NCBI GenBank assembly: GCA_947259705.1 | Contig: CAMYNL010000002.1 | Location: forward strand, 135,868 to 199,867 | From: an uncultured Gammaproteobacteria bacterium | Lineage (GTDB): Bacteria; Pseudomonadota; Gammaproteobacteria; Arenicellales; JAANXG01 | DNA length: 64,000 bases | Direction of reading: 5' to 3' | In this document: positions 25,627 through 35,265 of the stretch, one piece after another | How the letters are laid out: the number at the start of each line of letters is the position of its first letter | Position numbering within the stretch: the first letter of the stretch is position 1 | Translations under genes and position numbers: made by a program | The notes under the pieces: generated by a model | Seen by the model: the letters and a program-made list of their open reading frames with translations, nothing else | What the model was told of the DNA's origin: nothing | The model's database searches: none

Positions 25627-26352
25627 ATGGCCATGGAACAGCTCGACCGCATTCTGATTGTCGACGACGACCCGGAGATCCGCGCGCTGCTGGTGGATTA
25701 CCTGACTCGCAACGGCTACCGCGCCGATGCCGTGGGCGACGGCGTGGAGCTGCGCCGGGCGCTGGCCGGCAACCGTTTTGACCTGATCATCCTCGATCTG
25801 ATGCTGCCCGGCGAGGACGGGCTGGAGATTTGTCGCCGCCTACGCGTCGACTCCGACGTCCCCATCATCATGCTGACGGCCCGTGGCGAAGACACGGACC
25901 GTATCGTCGGCCTCGAGATGGGCGCCGACGACTACCTGCCGAAACCCTTCAATCCGCGGGAGTTGCTGGCCAGGATCAAGGGGGTGCTGCGCCGCGCGCG
26001 CACCCTGCCCCCAAGCGAGGAGCTGCAGCAGGGCGATCGGCTTCGCTTCGCCGGCTGGGAGCTCGATACCAGTGCCCGGCACCTGTTGTCTCCGACAGGC
26101 GTAGTGGTGGCGCTGAGCGGCGCCGAGTATTCGCTGTTGGGCGCCTTCCTGCGTCACCCCAACCGGGTTCTTTCCCGCGACCAGCTGCTCGACCTGGCGC
26201 GCGGGCGCGACGCCGTGCCCTTCGATCGCAGCATCGACATGCAGGTCAGCCGCCTGCGCAAGCGGCTGCACGATGATGCCCAGGAAGGCCGGTTGATCAG
26301 AACCGTACGCGGCGAAGGCTACCTTCTCGCCGCCAGGGTGGAGACAGTGTGA
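25627..26352 (+). CDS. OmpR-family response regulator
   Basis: 241 residues. Receiver domain (about 1-125): acidic VDDDPE, phospho-acceptor in LIILDLMLPGEDG (about residue 58), Thr in MLTARG and Lys in LPKPF. A winged-helix DNA-binding domain follows (about 140-238) with VLSRDQLLDLARGR and RTVRGEGYLL. Its stop overlaps the sensor kinase gene by 4 bases. Divergent from the Spy/CpxP-like gene, its probable target. Confidence 0.94.
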   Translation: MAMEQLDRILIVDDDPEIRALLVDYLTRNGYRADAVGDGVELRRALAGNRFDLIILDLMLPGEDGLEICRRLRVDSDVPIIMLTARGEDTDRIVGLEMGADDYLPKPFNPRELLARIKGVLRRARTLPPSEELQQGDRLRFAGWELDTSARHLLSPTGVVVALSGAEYSLLGAFLRHPNRVLSRDQLLDLARGRDAVPFDRSIDMQVSRLRKRLHDDAQEGRLIRTVRGEGYLLAARVETV

Positions 26353-27755
26353 CCATGCCGCTATGGCCTCGTTCCCTGTTCGGCCGACTGGTGATCATAC
26401 TGGTCATCGGACTCATCGTGGCGCAGTTGTTCAGCCTGTTCATACATTGGCGCGATCGCGGCCGCACCCTCAACCGCATCGGCGGCACGGAGTTTGCGCA
26501 CCGCATCGTGGACACCGTGGGCTGGCTAGATTCGGTTGCGGGGGCCGAGCGCGTACGCCTGATGCGGCGGTTCTCCGATCCGCGCCTGCGTGTGGTCCTG
26601 ACTACGCGCTACCAGGCGACGACGCCACCCGACGACATGGACCGCGCATCGGCACTGCTGGTCGAACGCATGCTGCGGCGGCACCTGGGCGATGATCGCC
26701 CGCTGCAGGTGTTGGTTTCCGAACGTCCCTTCCGGCGCTGGCAGGGGGCCGGCCGGCCGCCGCCATTTGCCTTCGGCGACCACACCGAGGCACACAGGCC
26801 GTTGTTTTTCCTGGCCCGCGTAGGCCTGCAGGACGGCGCCGCGGTGGATTTTCTGTTCCGGCTACCGCGCGATGCGTTGGCCTGGCCGCGGCGTCTGCTG
26901 GTGTCGCTGGCGGTGCTGGTGCTCTCCGTCATCTTGCTGGCGCTGGTGGCGGTGCGCCAGACCACCCGCCCGCTGAGCATGCTGGCCGGTGCCGCCGAGG
27001 AGCTGGGCCGGGACATCAATCGCCCGCCGCTGCGCGACGACGAAGGGCCGACCGAGGTGCGCCGCGCGGCGCGGGCCTTCAACCGCATGCAGGGGCAGAT
27101 CCAGCGCTATGTCAAGGATCGCACCGAACTGCTCGCCGCGGTATCCCATGACCTCAAGACCCCCATTACCCGCCTGCGGATCCGCACCGAGCTGCTGGAC
27201 GACCCGGAGCTGCGGGCCAGCTTCACCGCCGACCTGGAGGAGATGGAGCTGATGGTCAGCGAAACGCTCGAATTCATGCGCGGCATCGACCGCCGTGAAG
27301 CCGGGCAACCGGTGGACATGACCGCTCTGCTGGAGAGCATCGCCGATGATGCGCGGACGCGCGGCAGGGAAGTGGACGTGGATGTCCCCATGCTCCGCCC
27401 CTATCCAGGCCAGCCGCTGGCGCTGAAGCGCTGCGTCACCAATCTCATAGACAACGCCCTGAAATACGGGCGGCGCGCCCGACTCCGCGCCCGTGATGAC
27501 GGCGCCACGCTGACCATCGCAGTCCATGATGACGGACCGGGTATCCCCGAGATGCAACTGGAAAGAGTGTTCGAGCCGTTCTACCGGGTGGAGAAATCCC
27601 GCGGCCGGGATACCGGGGGCTCGGGCCTGGGGCTGGCCATCGCGCGCAATATCGCGCGCGGCCACGGCGGCGACATCGTGCTCGCCAACGCCGCTGCCGG
27701 CGGCCTGGTGGCGACGCTGACACTGCCGCGCGACGGCGAGTCCGCGGACCGGTAG
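26349..27755 (+). CDS. EnvZ-type sensor histidine kinase
   Basis: 468 residues: membrane segments at about 10-32 and 178-200 around a periplasmic sensor, HAMP (about 200-250), HisKA with VSHDLKTPITRLR (His about 267), and HATPase with NLIDNALKYG, DDGPGIP and GSGLGLAIAR. It phosphorylates the upstream regulator. The GTG at 26349 overlaps the regulator stop (GTGA); ATG 26355 is an alternative. The periplasmic Spy/CpxP-like protein may be its feedback partner. Confidence 0.94.
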   Translation: MTMPLWPRSLFGRLVIILVIGLIVAQLFSLFIHWRDRGRTLNRIGGTEFAHRIVDTVGWLDSVAGAERVRLMRRFSDPRLRVVLTTRYQATTPPDDMDRASALLVERMLRRHLGDDRPLQVLVSERPFRRWQGAGRPPPFAFGDHTEAHRPLFFLARVGLQDGAAVDFLFRLPRDALAWPRRLLVSLAVLVLSVILLALVAVRQTTRPLSMLAGAAEELGRDINRPPLRDDEGPTEVRRAARAFNRMQGQIQRYVKDRTELLAAVSHDLKTPITRLRIRTELLDDPELRASFTADLEEMELMVSETLEFMRGIDRREAGQPVDMTALLESIADDARTRGREVDVDVPMLRPYPGQPLALKRCVTNLIDNALKYGRRARLRARDDGATLTIAVHDDGPGIPEMQLERVFEPFYRVEKSRGRDTGGSGLGLAIARNIARGHGGDIVLANAAAGGLVATLTLPRDGESADR

Positions 27756-27788
27756 GCATCGCGAGTCCCCGGGCGCCGCGGGCTGCCG

Positions 27789-28130
27789 TCAGTCCATAAA
27801 ACGCGCCTTCAACGCTTTCCAGTGCTGCGCCCTGCCACTCACCCTGGTGCAGCCCAGTGCCACCGGTTCGGCGCCGGCGGGTAGATTCTGCACGGTGCGT
27901 CCAGGCTGCTGCACCCCGGCATAGTACCGGTGCAGGTAGACCTTGATGCGGCGACTGGGGTGGGAGTTGTGCACGCGCATCATCTTGCCGTCCCGCATCA
28001 CGCACTCACCGTCGAAATCATAGGTAAACTCGACGAAGGACAGTGCCTCTCCAGCGTCCGCATGAACCAGTGACCATGGCAGCGCCACCGCCAACAGCAC
28101 GACCCGCCAGTCAGGCCTTGCGGCAGCCAC
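27789..28130 (-). CDS. Hypothetical secreted protein
   Basis: 113 residues with a signal peptide (WRVVLLAVALPWSLVHADAG). The mature domain has ECVMRDGKMMRVHNSHPSRR, then IKVYLHRYYAGVQQPGRTV, and two cysteines that could pair. I do not recognise the family. Its start overlaps the end of the HExxH gene by 20 bases, so the two are probably translated together and act in the periplasm. Confidence 0.7.
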   Translation of the reverse strand: MAAARPDWRVVLLAVALPWSLVHADAGEALSFVEFTYDFDGECVMRDGKMMRVHNSHPSRRIKVYLHRYYAGVQQPGRTVQNLPAGAEPVALGCTRVSGRAQHWKALKARFMD

Positions 28131-28563
28131 GATGTGTTACGCGGATAAAGGCAGCCTGCCCATGCGCCTCGGCGACGTAGGAGCGCTGCAGCGCGTAGGC
28201 CTCGTTCTCCCGCTTGACCTGATCCTCGCAGTCGGGCCCGAAGCGGCCGCTGAGGTCCTGCAGGTAATGGACCAGCTCGTGCACCACCAGGCTGCGCACG
28301 AAGACGCTGTCTTTGTCGCGCACCCTTTCGTCGAGGTAGACGATCCCGCTGTCGTTGTACCAGCCCAGGGCGCGACAGCGGCGACCGCCGCAGGCATTGT
28401 CCACGAAGAAAGCCTGCGGCCGGAACTCCACCGTCGGCGGGTGCTCCGGCCTCGAGTAGCTGGAAAGATGCACCGCCCAGCCGAGCAGCACCGCCAGGGT
28501 TGCAGCATCCATGGTCAGCAGGGCGGCAGCTGGCGCTCCGGTGCGCAGGCGCGCCGGCAGCAT
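28111..28563 (-). CDS. Putative secreted zinc metalloprotease (HExxH)
   Basis: 150 residues with a hydrophobic N-terminus (signal or anchor, about 10-35) and a zinc-binding VVHELVHYLQ (about residue 93). A downstream ENEAY motif could give the third ligand, typical of small metallopeptidases. Four cysteines (NACGGRRCRALGW and others) suggest disulfides outside the cytoplasm. ATG 28563 is used; ATG 28512 is possible. It is paired with the secreted protein that follows; substrate unknown. Confidence 0.75.
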   Translation of the reverse strand: MLPARLRTGAPAAALLTMDAATLAVLLGWAVHLSSYSRPEHPPTVEFRPQAFFVDNACGGRRCRALGWYNDSGIVYLDERVRDKDSVFVRSLVVHELVHYLQDLSGRFGPDCEDQVKRENEAYALQRSYVAEAHGQAAFIRVTHRGCRKA

Positions 28564-28772
28564 ACGAAGATCGTGGTTTCGTTCATCAAACGTCCATCCT
28601 CACTCGCCCGGATTGTGGCATTGTCGCGGCGGCTGGCTCAAGCGTCACCGCCGCGCCTCGGCGCGGCGGACCGTCGCCGTTCACAGCCGCTGCCGCCCCC
28701 GACGCTAACGCCGCGGGGGATATGTGTCGGGTTTCGCGCTAGAATTTGTCGCCATGGGAGGGTGACATCCGC

Positions 28773-29073
28773 ATGGTGAAGATTCTTTATGTGGAGGACA
28801 ACGAGGACAATATCTGAAGTGTTGATACGCCGCCTCACACGCCTGGGTTACGAGGTCGACGTGACCCGGGACGGCGCGGAAGGCCTCTGTCGAGCCAGAC
28901 TCGATCAGCCCGATCGGGTGATCGTGGACCTGGTGCTGCCGAAACTGGATGGCTGGGCGGCCACCAGGCGCCTCCAGGCCGATCCAGTCACCGCGGCCAT
29001 CCCGGTGCTGGCGCTGTCAGCGAGCGCCGTGCCCGGCGACCGTCTCGGCAAAGCGGATTCTGACAGGGAGTAA
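28773..29073 (+). pseudogene. Single-domain response regulator, frameshifted and truncated
   Basis: Starts with KILYVEDNEDNI, then an extra T near 28815 creates TGA. In the next frame the receiver resumes at once with EVLIRRLTRLGYEVDV and keeps the phospho-acceptor in VIVDLVLPKLDGW. It stops at SASAVPGDRLGKADSDRE, before the conserved Lys and last helix. So it has both an insertion and a C-terminal loss of about 30 residues. It lies 6 bases before an intact OmpR regulator. Confidence 0.8.
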
Positions 29074-29079
29074 TGCGGC

Positions 29080-29814
29080 GTGCCGGACAAACGCCGGATA
29101 TTGGTGGTTGATGACGATTCAGACGTACGCTGGATGATCCGCAAGTACCTGGAGAAGCACGATTTCGCGGTCGATACCGTGCAGGATGGTACGCAGATGC
29201 GGGCCATCCTGGAGCAGCACGGCTATGACCTGATTATCCTGGACGTCACCATGCCTGGGGAAGATGGGCTGAGCCTGGCGCGCTTCCTGCGTGAGCATTT
29301 CGATGTCGGTATCGTGATGGTCACGGCTGCCTCGGAGGTGGTCGACCGGGTGCTGGGACTGGAGATGGGCGCCGACGATTACATCACCAAGCCCTTCGAA
29401 CCCCGGGAATTGCTCGCGCGCATCAAGAGCGTGCTGCGCCGCTCCTCCGCCGGGCAGACCCAGCAGGCACACGGCAAGGCCGTGCGTGCCGTCGCGAAAG
29501 TGCGCTTCGGCCGGGTGCTGCTGGACCTCGACGCCCACAAGTTGCTCACCGAGGACGGTGACGAGATACAGATCACCAGTATGGAGTTCGACCTGCTCAA
29601 GGCCTTTGCCGACAACCCAAACAAGGTCCTGACCCGGGATCAACTGCTGAACCTGGCCCACAACCGGGACTGGGACCCCTTTGATCGCAGCATCGACATC
29701 CGCATCGCCCGCATCCGCCGCAAGATCGAGCCGGACCCGTCCAAGCCCCGGATCATCAAGACCGTGCGCGGAGCAGGTTACATATTCGCAAGCAACGCGC
29801 CCAGCGGCGCCTGA
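29080..29814 (+). CDS. Orphan OmpR-family response regulator
   Basis: 244 residues: receiver domain with VVDDDSD, LIILDVTMPGEDG (Asp about 55) and ITKPFEPRELL, then winged helix (about 150-240) with DRSIDIRIARIRRKIEPDP and TVRGAGYIF. Start is GTG 29080. No histidine kinase is adjacent, and the preceding receiver gene is dead. Closest in look to KdpE/OmpR-type regulators; target unknown. Confidence 0.9.
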   Translation: MPDKRRILVVDDDSDVRWMIRKYLEKHDFAVDTVQDGTQMRAILEQHGYDLIILDVTMPGEDGLSLARFLREHFDVGIVMVTAASEVVDRVLGLEMGADDYITKPFEPRELLARIKSVLRRSSAGQTQQAHGKAVRAVAKVRFGRVLLDLDAHKLLTEDGDEIQITSMEFDLLKAFADNPNKVLTRDQLLNLAHNRDWDPFDRSIDIRIARIRRKIEPDPSKPRIIKTVRGAGYIFASNAPSGA

Positions 29815-29934
29815 ACACCAGGGGAACCGCGGCGGTCGTCTGACCTCCGCAGCACGCGCCTTACCGCGAGGCTGCGTCCCCAGGGCGCATCCAGGTAGTG
29901 GGGCAGGCCGGCCTGGGTTGCTACACTCCGCGCC

Positions 29935-31194
29935 ATGAAAGGCGGACAGGACTATGACCTCATCATCCTCGGCGCCGGCGTGGTGGGGGTCTGCACAGCA
30001 TACTGGGCGCAGCGCGCCGGTCTGTCCACCGCGGTCATCGAGCGGCAGCCGGCGCCCGCGCTGGAGACCAGCTTCGCCAATGGCGGGCAGATCGCGGTCA
30101 GCCACGCCGAGCCCTGGGCCAACCCCGCCGCCCTCCGCAGGATACTCAAGTGGCTGGGCGAGAGTGACGCGCCGCTGCTGTTCCGGCCGCGGCTGGACTG
30201 GTGGCAGTGGCGCTGGATCGCCTCCTTCCTGGTCAATTGCACGAGGGAGCGGGCCGCCGACAACACCGGCCGTATAGTGGAACTGGCGGTGCGCAGCCGC
30301 GACATGCTGAGGGAGATCCGCGAGCGTGAGCATTTCGACTACGACCAGAAGACGCTGGGCATCGCCCATTTCTTCCGCGATCGAAAGGAGCTCGATGCCG
30401 CCCTGCACACCGCGGAGATCATGAGCCGGCACGGTTGCACCACCCGGATGCTGACGGTCGACGAGCTGGTCGAGCTGGAACCGGCCTTTGCCGACAGCCG
30501 TTCCCAACTGGCCGGGGCCAGTTACAGTCCCGATGACGAAAGCGGCGATGCCTACCGATTCACCGTCGCGCTGGCGGAGCGTTGCGCGTCAATGGGCGTC
30601 GACTTTCACTACGGTACCGAGGCGCTGGCGCTGGAGACCGATACAATGGCAAAAAACATCGCCGGCGTGGAGTGCCGTGGCCCGCGGGGCTATCTGTCCT
30701 ACCGCGCCCGTGACGTGGCGGTGTCGCTGGGCAGTTATTCGGCACCCTTCCTGCGCCCTGTCGGCATTCGCCTGAACATCTATCCCGCCAAGGGCTATTC
30801 CATCACCGTCCCCACCGGCGACGGTGATTACTGTCCGGCGGTCAGCCTCACCGATGACGAGTACAAGCTGGTCTACAGCCGCCTGGGCGACCGCCTGCGG
30901 GTGGCCGGCACCGCCGAGTTGAGCGGTTACGACCGCACCCTCAACCGGCGGCGCTGCGAGGCCATTGTGCGCAACGTACAGCAAGTGTTTCCCCGCGCGG
31001 GTCGCTTCGACGAGGTACAGTACTGGGCCGGCCTGCGGCCCGCCACACCCACCAACCTGCCCTACCTGGGCCGTAAGAAATACGACAACCTGTGGCTTAA
31101 CACGGGTCACGGCACCCTGGGCTGGACCCTGGGAGCGGGCAGCGGCAAGAGGCTGGTGGAGGAACTTTCGGTTGCACGCGGACTGCACCCGTAA
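29935..31194 (+). CDS. dadA: D-amino acid dehydrogenase (small subunit, DadA-like)
   Basis: 419-residue FAD-dependent oxidase of the DAO family. It has the Rossmann GAGVVGVCTAYW (about residue 11), ETSFANGGQIAVSHAEPWAN, the DadA-specific YFL-type hinge region and GLRPATPTNLPYLGRK near the end, then NTGHGTLGWTLGAGSGK. It oxidises D-amino acids, passing electrons to quinone at the membrane face. No dadX racemase is adjacent. Confidence 0.92.
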   Translation: MKGGQDYDLIILGAGVVGVCTAYWAQRAGLSTAVIERQPAPALETSFANGGQIAVSHAEPWANPAALRRILKWLGESDAPLLFRPRLDWWQWRWIASFLVNCTRERAADNTGRIVELAVRSRDMLREIREREHFDYDQKTLGIAHFFRDRKELDAALHTAEIMSRHGCTTRMLTVDELVELEPAFADSRSQLAGASYSPDDESGDAYRFTVALAERCASMGVDFHYGTEALALETDTMAKNIAGVECRGPRGYLSYRARDVAVSLGSYSAPFLRPVGIRLNIYPAKGYSITVPTGDGDYCPAVSLTDDEYKLVYSRLGDRLRVAGTAELSGYDRTLNRRRCEAIVRNVQQVFPRAGRFDEVQYWAGLRPATPTNLPYLGRKKYDNLWLNTGHGTLGWTLGAGSGKRLVEELSVARGLHP

Positions 31195-31359
31195 CACAGT
31201 AATTCCGGAGTAGTTACGGGGACACATTACTTAATTATAAGTCGCATCACCGGTCACCCGAACTTCCAGCGCAACAGGTATTGGGTCCCCCGAGTTCCCG
31301 AGTCCCGCCCGATCAGGGGTAACGGCGCAGACGCGGACCCGGCGCTTATGAATGAGCGG

Positions 31360-31758
31360 TCACGCGGCGGCTTCCAGATCAGGCAGCTCGGTCGGTTCGA
31401 TGACATGCAGATGAACGCGCTGGTCGCCCCCCGCTGCTGTTGTGAACGGTGGCTCCAGGATGCGGAGTGCGGCCGCGGGCTCGACCGCGGCAATCACCAA
31501 CCGCAGGCGGTTGAAACCTTCCCGGTCACGCAGCCGGCGGCCCGTATCGACCAGCTCCGACAGCATCGCGGGCAAGGCCTGGATGTTCGGGCCGGACACC
31601 ACCAGGACCAGCAATCTGCCGCCGATCCTGATCAAGCGGCTGCCGGGCGCCAACACGTCGAAATCCGGGTCCCGGCCGACCGCTATCGACTGGAACACCT
31701 CGGGCGGGCACTGGCACCCGAGCCGACCCCGCACGAAATCCACGATGTCATCCACCAT
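31360..31758 (-). CDS. Conserved hypothetical protein
   Basis: 132 residues, soluble: VRGRLGCQCPPEVFQSIAV, DFDVLAPGSRLIRIGGRLLV, then a helical region and an FTTAAGGDQRVHLHV strand. The CQCPPEVF motif with two close cysteines might bind metal. I recall similar small proteins in proteobacteria but no function. It stands alone between dadA and the glycosyltransferase. Confidence 0.65.
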   Translation of the reverse strand: MVDDIVDFVRGRLGCQCPPEVFQSIAVGRDPDFDVLAPGSRLIRIGGRLLVLVVSGPNIQALPAMLSELVDTGRRLRDREGFNRLRLVIAAVEPAAALRILEPPFTTAAGGDQRVHLHVIEPTELPDLEAAA

Positions 31759-32219
31759 ACCCTGCCCCCGCTCCTTACGTTCCAGCCAAACTTCGTATCA
31801 CCTCACGACCTGCTGTTTCAAGGGGTTCGCTTCCCATTGAACGGCTGCCGCTGCACCTCGCCGTCGCGGCGCGCCGAACGCCCGGTGACGAATCGACTTC
31901 GTGGGCGCCGGTAGCGGGCCCATAAAGCAGTCAACAGCGGAGCGCATTGCCGGCTGGTACCCAAGGACAACTTGCGGTCCGTCAGGGGGGATGCCGGTTC
32001 AGCCGGGTGCGAGCCGCGGCCGTGTCGGGGCTCAGCGAGCCACAAAACCACCTAATTATTACATACCTGAACGCCGACCCAGCTCCCACACCCTGCCCTG
32101 GATCCCGGCCAGATCGGCCCCGCACTGCTACAATCCCCGCTTCACAGTCATCAATATTGTGCACACCCGCGATCAAGCCAAACGCCCTCAACGATCGACC
32201 AGCATCGGCAGCGGGCCGA
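31759..32219. other. Intergenic upstream of glycosyltransferase
   Basis: 460 bases without a convincing gene. The in-frame extension of the glycosyltransferase into this stretch is Pro/Ser-rich and not family-like. I see no clear promoter or terminator. Confidence 0.45.
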
Positions 32220-33410
32220 ATGGCGCCCCATGAAACCGGCACCGACAGCCCGGCGCAGGGGGGCGTCCCGACCACGGCGCTGCTGACCAATGAGTACATG
32301 CCGTCCCACGGTGGTGTCGAGCGCCTGCTGCATCAGCGCGTGGAGGGTTTTCATCCCGAACGGGTGACCGTGTTCGCTCCCCACGTGCCGGGTTGCGAGG
32401 AATTCGATCAGCAGCAATCCCACCGCACCGTCAGGGCCAGGCTACCCCGATCCGCACTGCGCGCGGTGACCGAAACCAGCCGTTGCCTCCAGCCATTCCT
32501 CGCGCTTCTACGCCACCACCGAAAGACCCCGTACGACGTAGTCGAGTGCGGGCAGGCCTTTCCCACCGGCCTGTTCGCCCTTTTCCTCAAGCGAGTGTAC
32601 GGTGTCGAGTACGTGATGTGGGTGCACGGCAATGACCTCATCGGCCCGGCCCGATACGCCGTCCCGCGGTTGCTGATCCGCCGGGCCCTGGCCAATGCCA
32701 GTCTCATCGTCACCAACAGCGCGTTCACGCGGGATGTGATCACGGGTCACGGCATCAGTCGGGACAAGATACGGATAGTGCAACCGCAGGCTGATCTCTC
32801 CCGGTTCCGGAGCAGACCGCGTTCCACCCGACTCATGGAGAAATATGGTCTCAGTGAGCACAGCAAGGTCCTGCTCACGGTTGGCCGGCTGGTCGAGCGC
32901 AAGGGCGTGGACACGGTCATCGGTTGTCTGCCCGAACTGCTGACCCGGCACGAGGACCTGCGCTACCTGGTGGTCGGAGACGGCCCGGAGCGTGATCGCC
33001 TCCAGGCGCTCGCCGAGTCCTGCGGAGTGCGGAATCAGGTCAACTTCACCGGCCCGGTGTCCGATGAAGAGCTGCCGGGAATCTACAATCTGGCGACCGT
33101 TTTCATCATGCCGAGCCGGTTCATGCCGACCAGCGGGACCGTTGAGGGCCTGGGCCTGGTCTACCTGGAGGCCATGGCCTCCGGCGTACCCGTCATCGGG
33201 GGCAACAGCGGCGGTGTGCCTGACGTCATATCGCATATGCACACCGGCATGCTCATCGAACCGGGGTCCACCCGGGAAGCGGCCCAGGCCGTCGACCAGG
33301 TCCTGAGCGACGAATTCCTCGCCAAGAGGCTCGGCGACGCGGGCCGTGCCTGCGCATCAGACCTGTCACGGGGTAGCTGGCAGAAAGTGTTCACCCGGTC
33401 ATCAGCCTGA
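32220..33410 (+). CDS. GT4-family glycosyltransferase
   Basis: 396 residues with a GT-B fold. N-terminal half: TNEYMPSHGGVERLLHQ, VMWVHGNDLIG. C-terminal half: LLTVGRLVERKGVDTVI (about 220), VVGDGPERDRLQAL, and the donor-binding EGLGLVYLEAMASGVPVIGG (about 308). Typical of exopolysaccharide or O-antigen synthesis. ATG 32220 is used. The last 9 bases overlap the convergent flippase gene, its likely functional partner. Confidence 0.92.
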   Translation: MAPHETGTDSPAQGGVPTTALLTNEYMPSHGGVERLLHQRVEGFHPERVTVFAPHVPGCEEFDQQQSHRTVRARLPRSALRAVTETSRCLQPFLALLRHHRKTPYDVVECGQAFPTGLFALFLKRVYGVEYVMWVHGNDLIGPARYAVPRLLIRRALANASLIVTNSAFTRDVITGHGISRDKIRIVQPQADLSRFRSRPRSTRLMEKYGLSEHSKVLLTVGRLVERKGVDTVIGCLPELLTRHEDLRYLVVGDGPERDRLQALAESCGVRNQVNFTGPVSDEELPGIYNLATVFIMPSRFMPTSGTVEGLGLVYLEAMASGVPVIGGNSGGVPDVISHMHTGMLIEPGSTREAAQAVDQVLSDEFLAKRLGDAGRACASDLSRGSWQKVFTRSSA

Positions 33411-34874
33411 CCGGCGCAGCCGCCGGCTGCGTTCCACGCGGCGCCAGGCAAGGAACGCCAGGATGAATATCAGCACCGACGTGAAGTCCTCGGCGGGCCG
33501 ACCCAGGCCTGCGAAGGCGTTGGACAAGAAGGTCGCCGCGAGCAGGCATACCGACCAGCCGGCCAGCATGTAGAACAGCGTCGTATCCACCAGGTCGAGC
33601 CCCAGTCTTTCCTTGGTCTGCACCAGTCGCCACAGGGTGACCACCAGGTAGGAAACGCTGGTGGCAACCGCGGCGCCCATCACGCCGTAGGGCGGGACCA
33701 GCACCACCAACAGCAGGACATTCACGACTATGAGCACCAGCGTATTGACCAGCGCCGCATTGGCATGCCCGGTGATGGCCAGCAGACCCTCGCTCAAGCC
33801 CAGGCTCATGTGAAAGAACTGTCCGATCGCGTAGACAATGAGTGCGAGGCCAAGCATCGGGCCCACGAACTCCGGCCCGAACAGGCCCAGAATCCTCTCC
33901 GGCACCAGAATGAATATACCCAGTATGAAAAACCCCAACCAGTAAGACCATCTCACCGATTTGAAGACCTGCTCCTGGAGTTCGATCGCCTCTCCACGCA
34001 GGTGCAGCCTTTGCGCGAGCGGCATCAACACCGGGTCGAAGACCGCCTTGACCTTCCGCAGTACCGAACCGACCTCCACGATCGCACCATAGGCCCCGAC
34101 ATAACTCATCGGCAGAGACTGGGCGACGAAAAACAGGTCGAGGCGCTGCTTGACGTTGGACAGAAACTCCATGGTGCCCATGGTCACGCTGCCGTGAGCC
34201 AGCATCCCCCAGTCCATCTCGCACTCACCGGCAGAGGATCCGCTCGGGAAGACCTTGTTGAGGTAGTGCAACGAGATGGCAAAGGCGATGATCGCGGCGA
34301 CCACATGCCCCCATGCAATGGCCTGCACACCCGCCGCCAGGTAGAAAAAGATCACCCCGAACACAAGCACCGCCACCGGTTCAATCACCGAGGTGACGTA
34401 CATCTCGTAGCGCATGTCCAGGGTGGGGCGGATCATGTAGAGGACGACGTACATGCCGCACACGAACGGCATGCCCACGGCGAAGACCTGTATCGTCTCC
34501 GCAACCGAGCCCCCGTCTGACTTGAAGATCTCGCAGGCGGCGTACAGCAGGCCGGCCGTCAGGGTGCTCGCTCCGAGTGTCAGCCAGGTTATCCTCGCTG
34601 CCGCCGATCGAATCTCTGCCTCGCGGTCCGACGCATAGAGGTAACCCACGACCTGTTTGCCGCCCCAGTTCAGGCCCAGTATGGCCACCTTGCTGACCGC
34701 CTCCTGGATGGCAAAGGCCAGCATGTAGACACCGAAGCCCTCTATGCCCAGCAGCCTGGCGAACAGCACCAGATAAAGCGGGCGCGAGATTTTCAACAGC
34801 ACCCCAAAGCTGTTGATCAGCACGCCGCGAGCCAGCGGCGAGTCGTCCGTTTGCAGGAGTTTGTCGAGATACAT
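33402..34874 (-). CDS. Polysaccharide flippase (Wzx/RfbX, MATE-like)
   Basis: 490 residues, 12-14 membrane segments, beginning LARGVLINSFGVLLKISRPL, with the polysaccharide synthesis/export family pattern throughout. It likely flips undecaprenyl-linked oligosaccharide across the inner membrane. The tail is basic. From this gene onward every supported gene in the window is on the minus strand. Confidence 0.9.
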   Translation of the reverse strand: MYLDKLLQTDDSPLARGVLINSFGVLLKISRPLYLVLFARLLGIEGFGVYMLAFAIQEAVSKVAILGLNWGGKQVVGYLYASDREAEIRSAAARITWLTLGASTLTAGLLYAACEIFKSDGGSVAETIQVFAVGMPFVCGMYVVLYMIRPTLDMRYEMYVTSVIEPVAVLVFGVIFFYLAAGVQAIAWGHVVAAIIAFAISLHYLNKVFPSGSSAGECEMDWGMLAHGSVTMGTMEFLSNVKQRLDLFFVAQSLPMSYVGAYGAIVEVGSVLRKVKAVFDPVLMPLAQRLHLRGEAIELQEQVFKSVRWSYWLGFFILGIFILVPERILGLFGPEFVGPMLGLALIVYAIGQFFHMSLGLSEGLLAITGHANAALVNTLVLIVVNVLLLVVLVPPYGVMGAAVATSVSYLVVTLWRLVQTKERLGLDLVDTTLFYMLAGWSVCLLAATFLSNAFAGLGRPAEDFTSVLIFILAFLAWRRVERSRRLRRSG

Positions 34875-35265
34875 GGAGGCCGGTTCAACTCAAGCCGGTC
34901 GCGTCGCGCCCTCGATGCGGCACAACCGGGACATGGTCGGTGGCACCGCGAGGCAGCTCACGCGGCGGCGGGATGCCTTGCGCCTCGGGGACGGCACCGG
35001 CCTCACGGGCCGATCGCCACTCGAGATCGCGCATCAACGAGGTCGAAGATCCGCCGCAACATACCGTCAGCCGGCCCGCTGGACGCAAACCGAGGGGTGA
35101 CGGCGAGTGGAGCGAAAGGTGGCGGATGGAAGACTTCGACGATGCCGTTGTTCACTTTTTCCTCACCGTAAGCTGAAAGGGCCCTGCGCACCGCTCGCAT
35201 TGTCCGCCCGCGCCCGGCGCCACCGCAAGCTTTCCGGTGCGGCATGCAAGCGGTATGACCCGCTG
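34875..35265. other. Intergenic, no gene seen
   Basis: 390 bases between the flippase start and the stop of the next minus-strand gene. Short open frames translate to Arg/Pro-rich sequence without family resemblance. No clear terminator hairpin. Confidence 0.45.
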
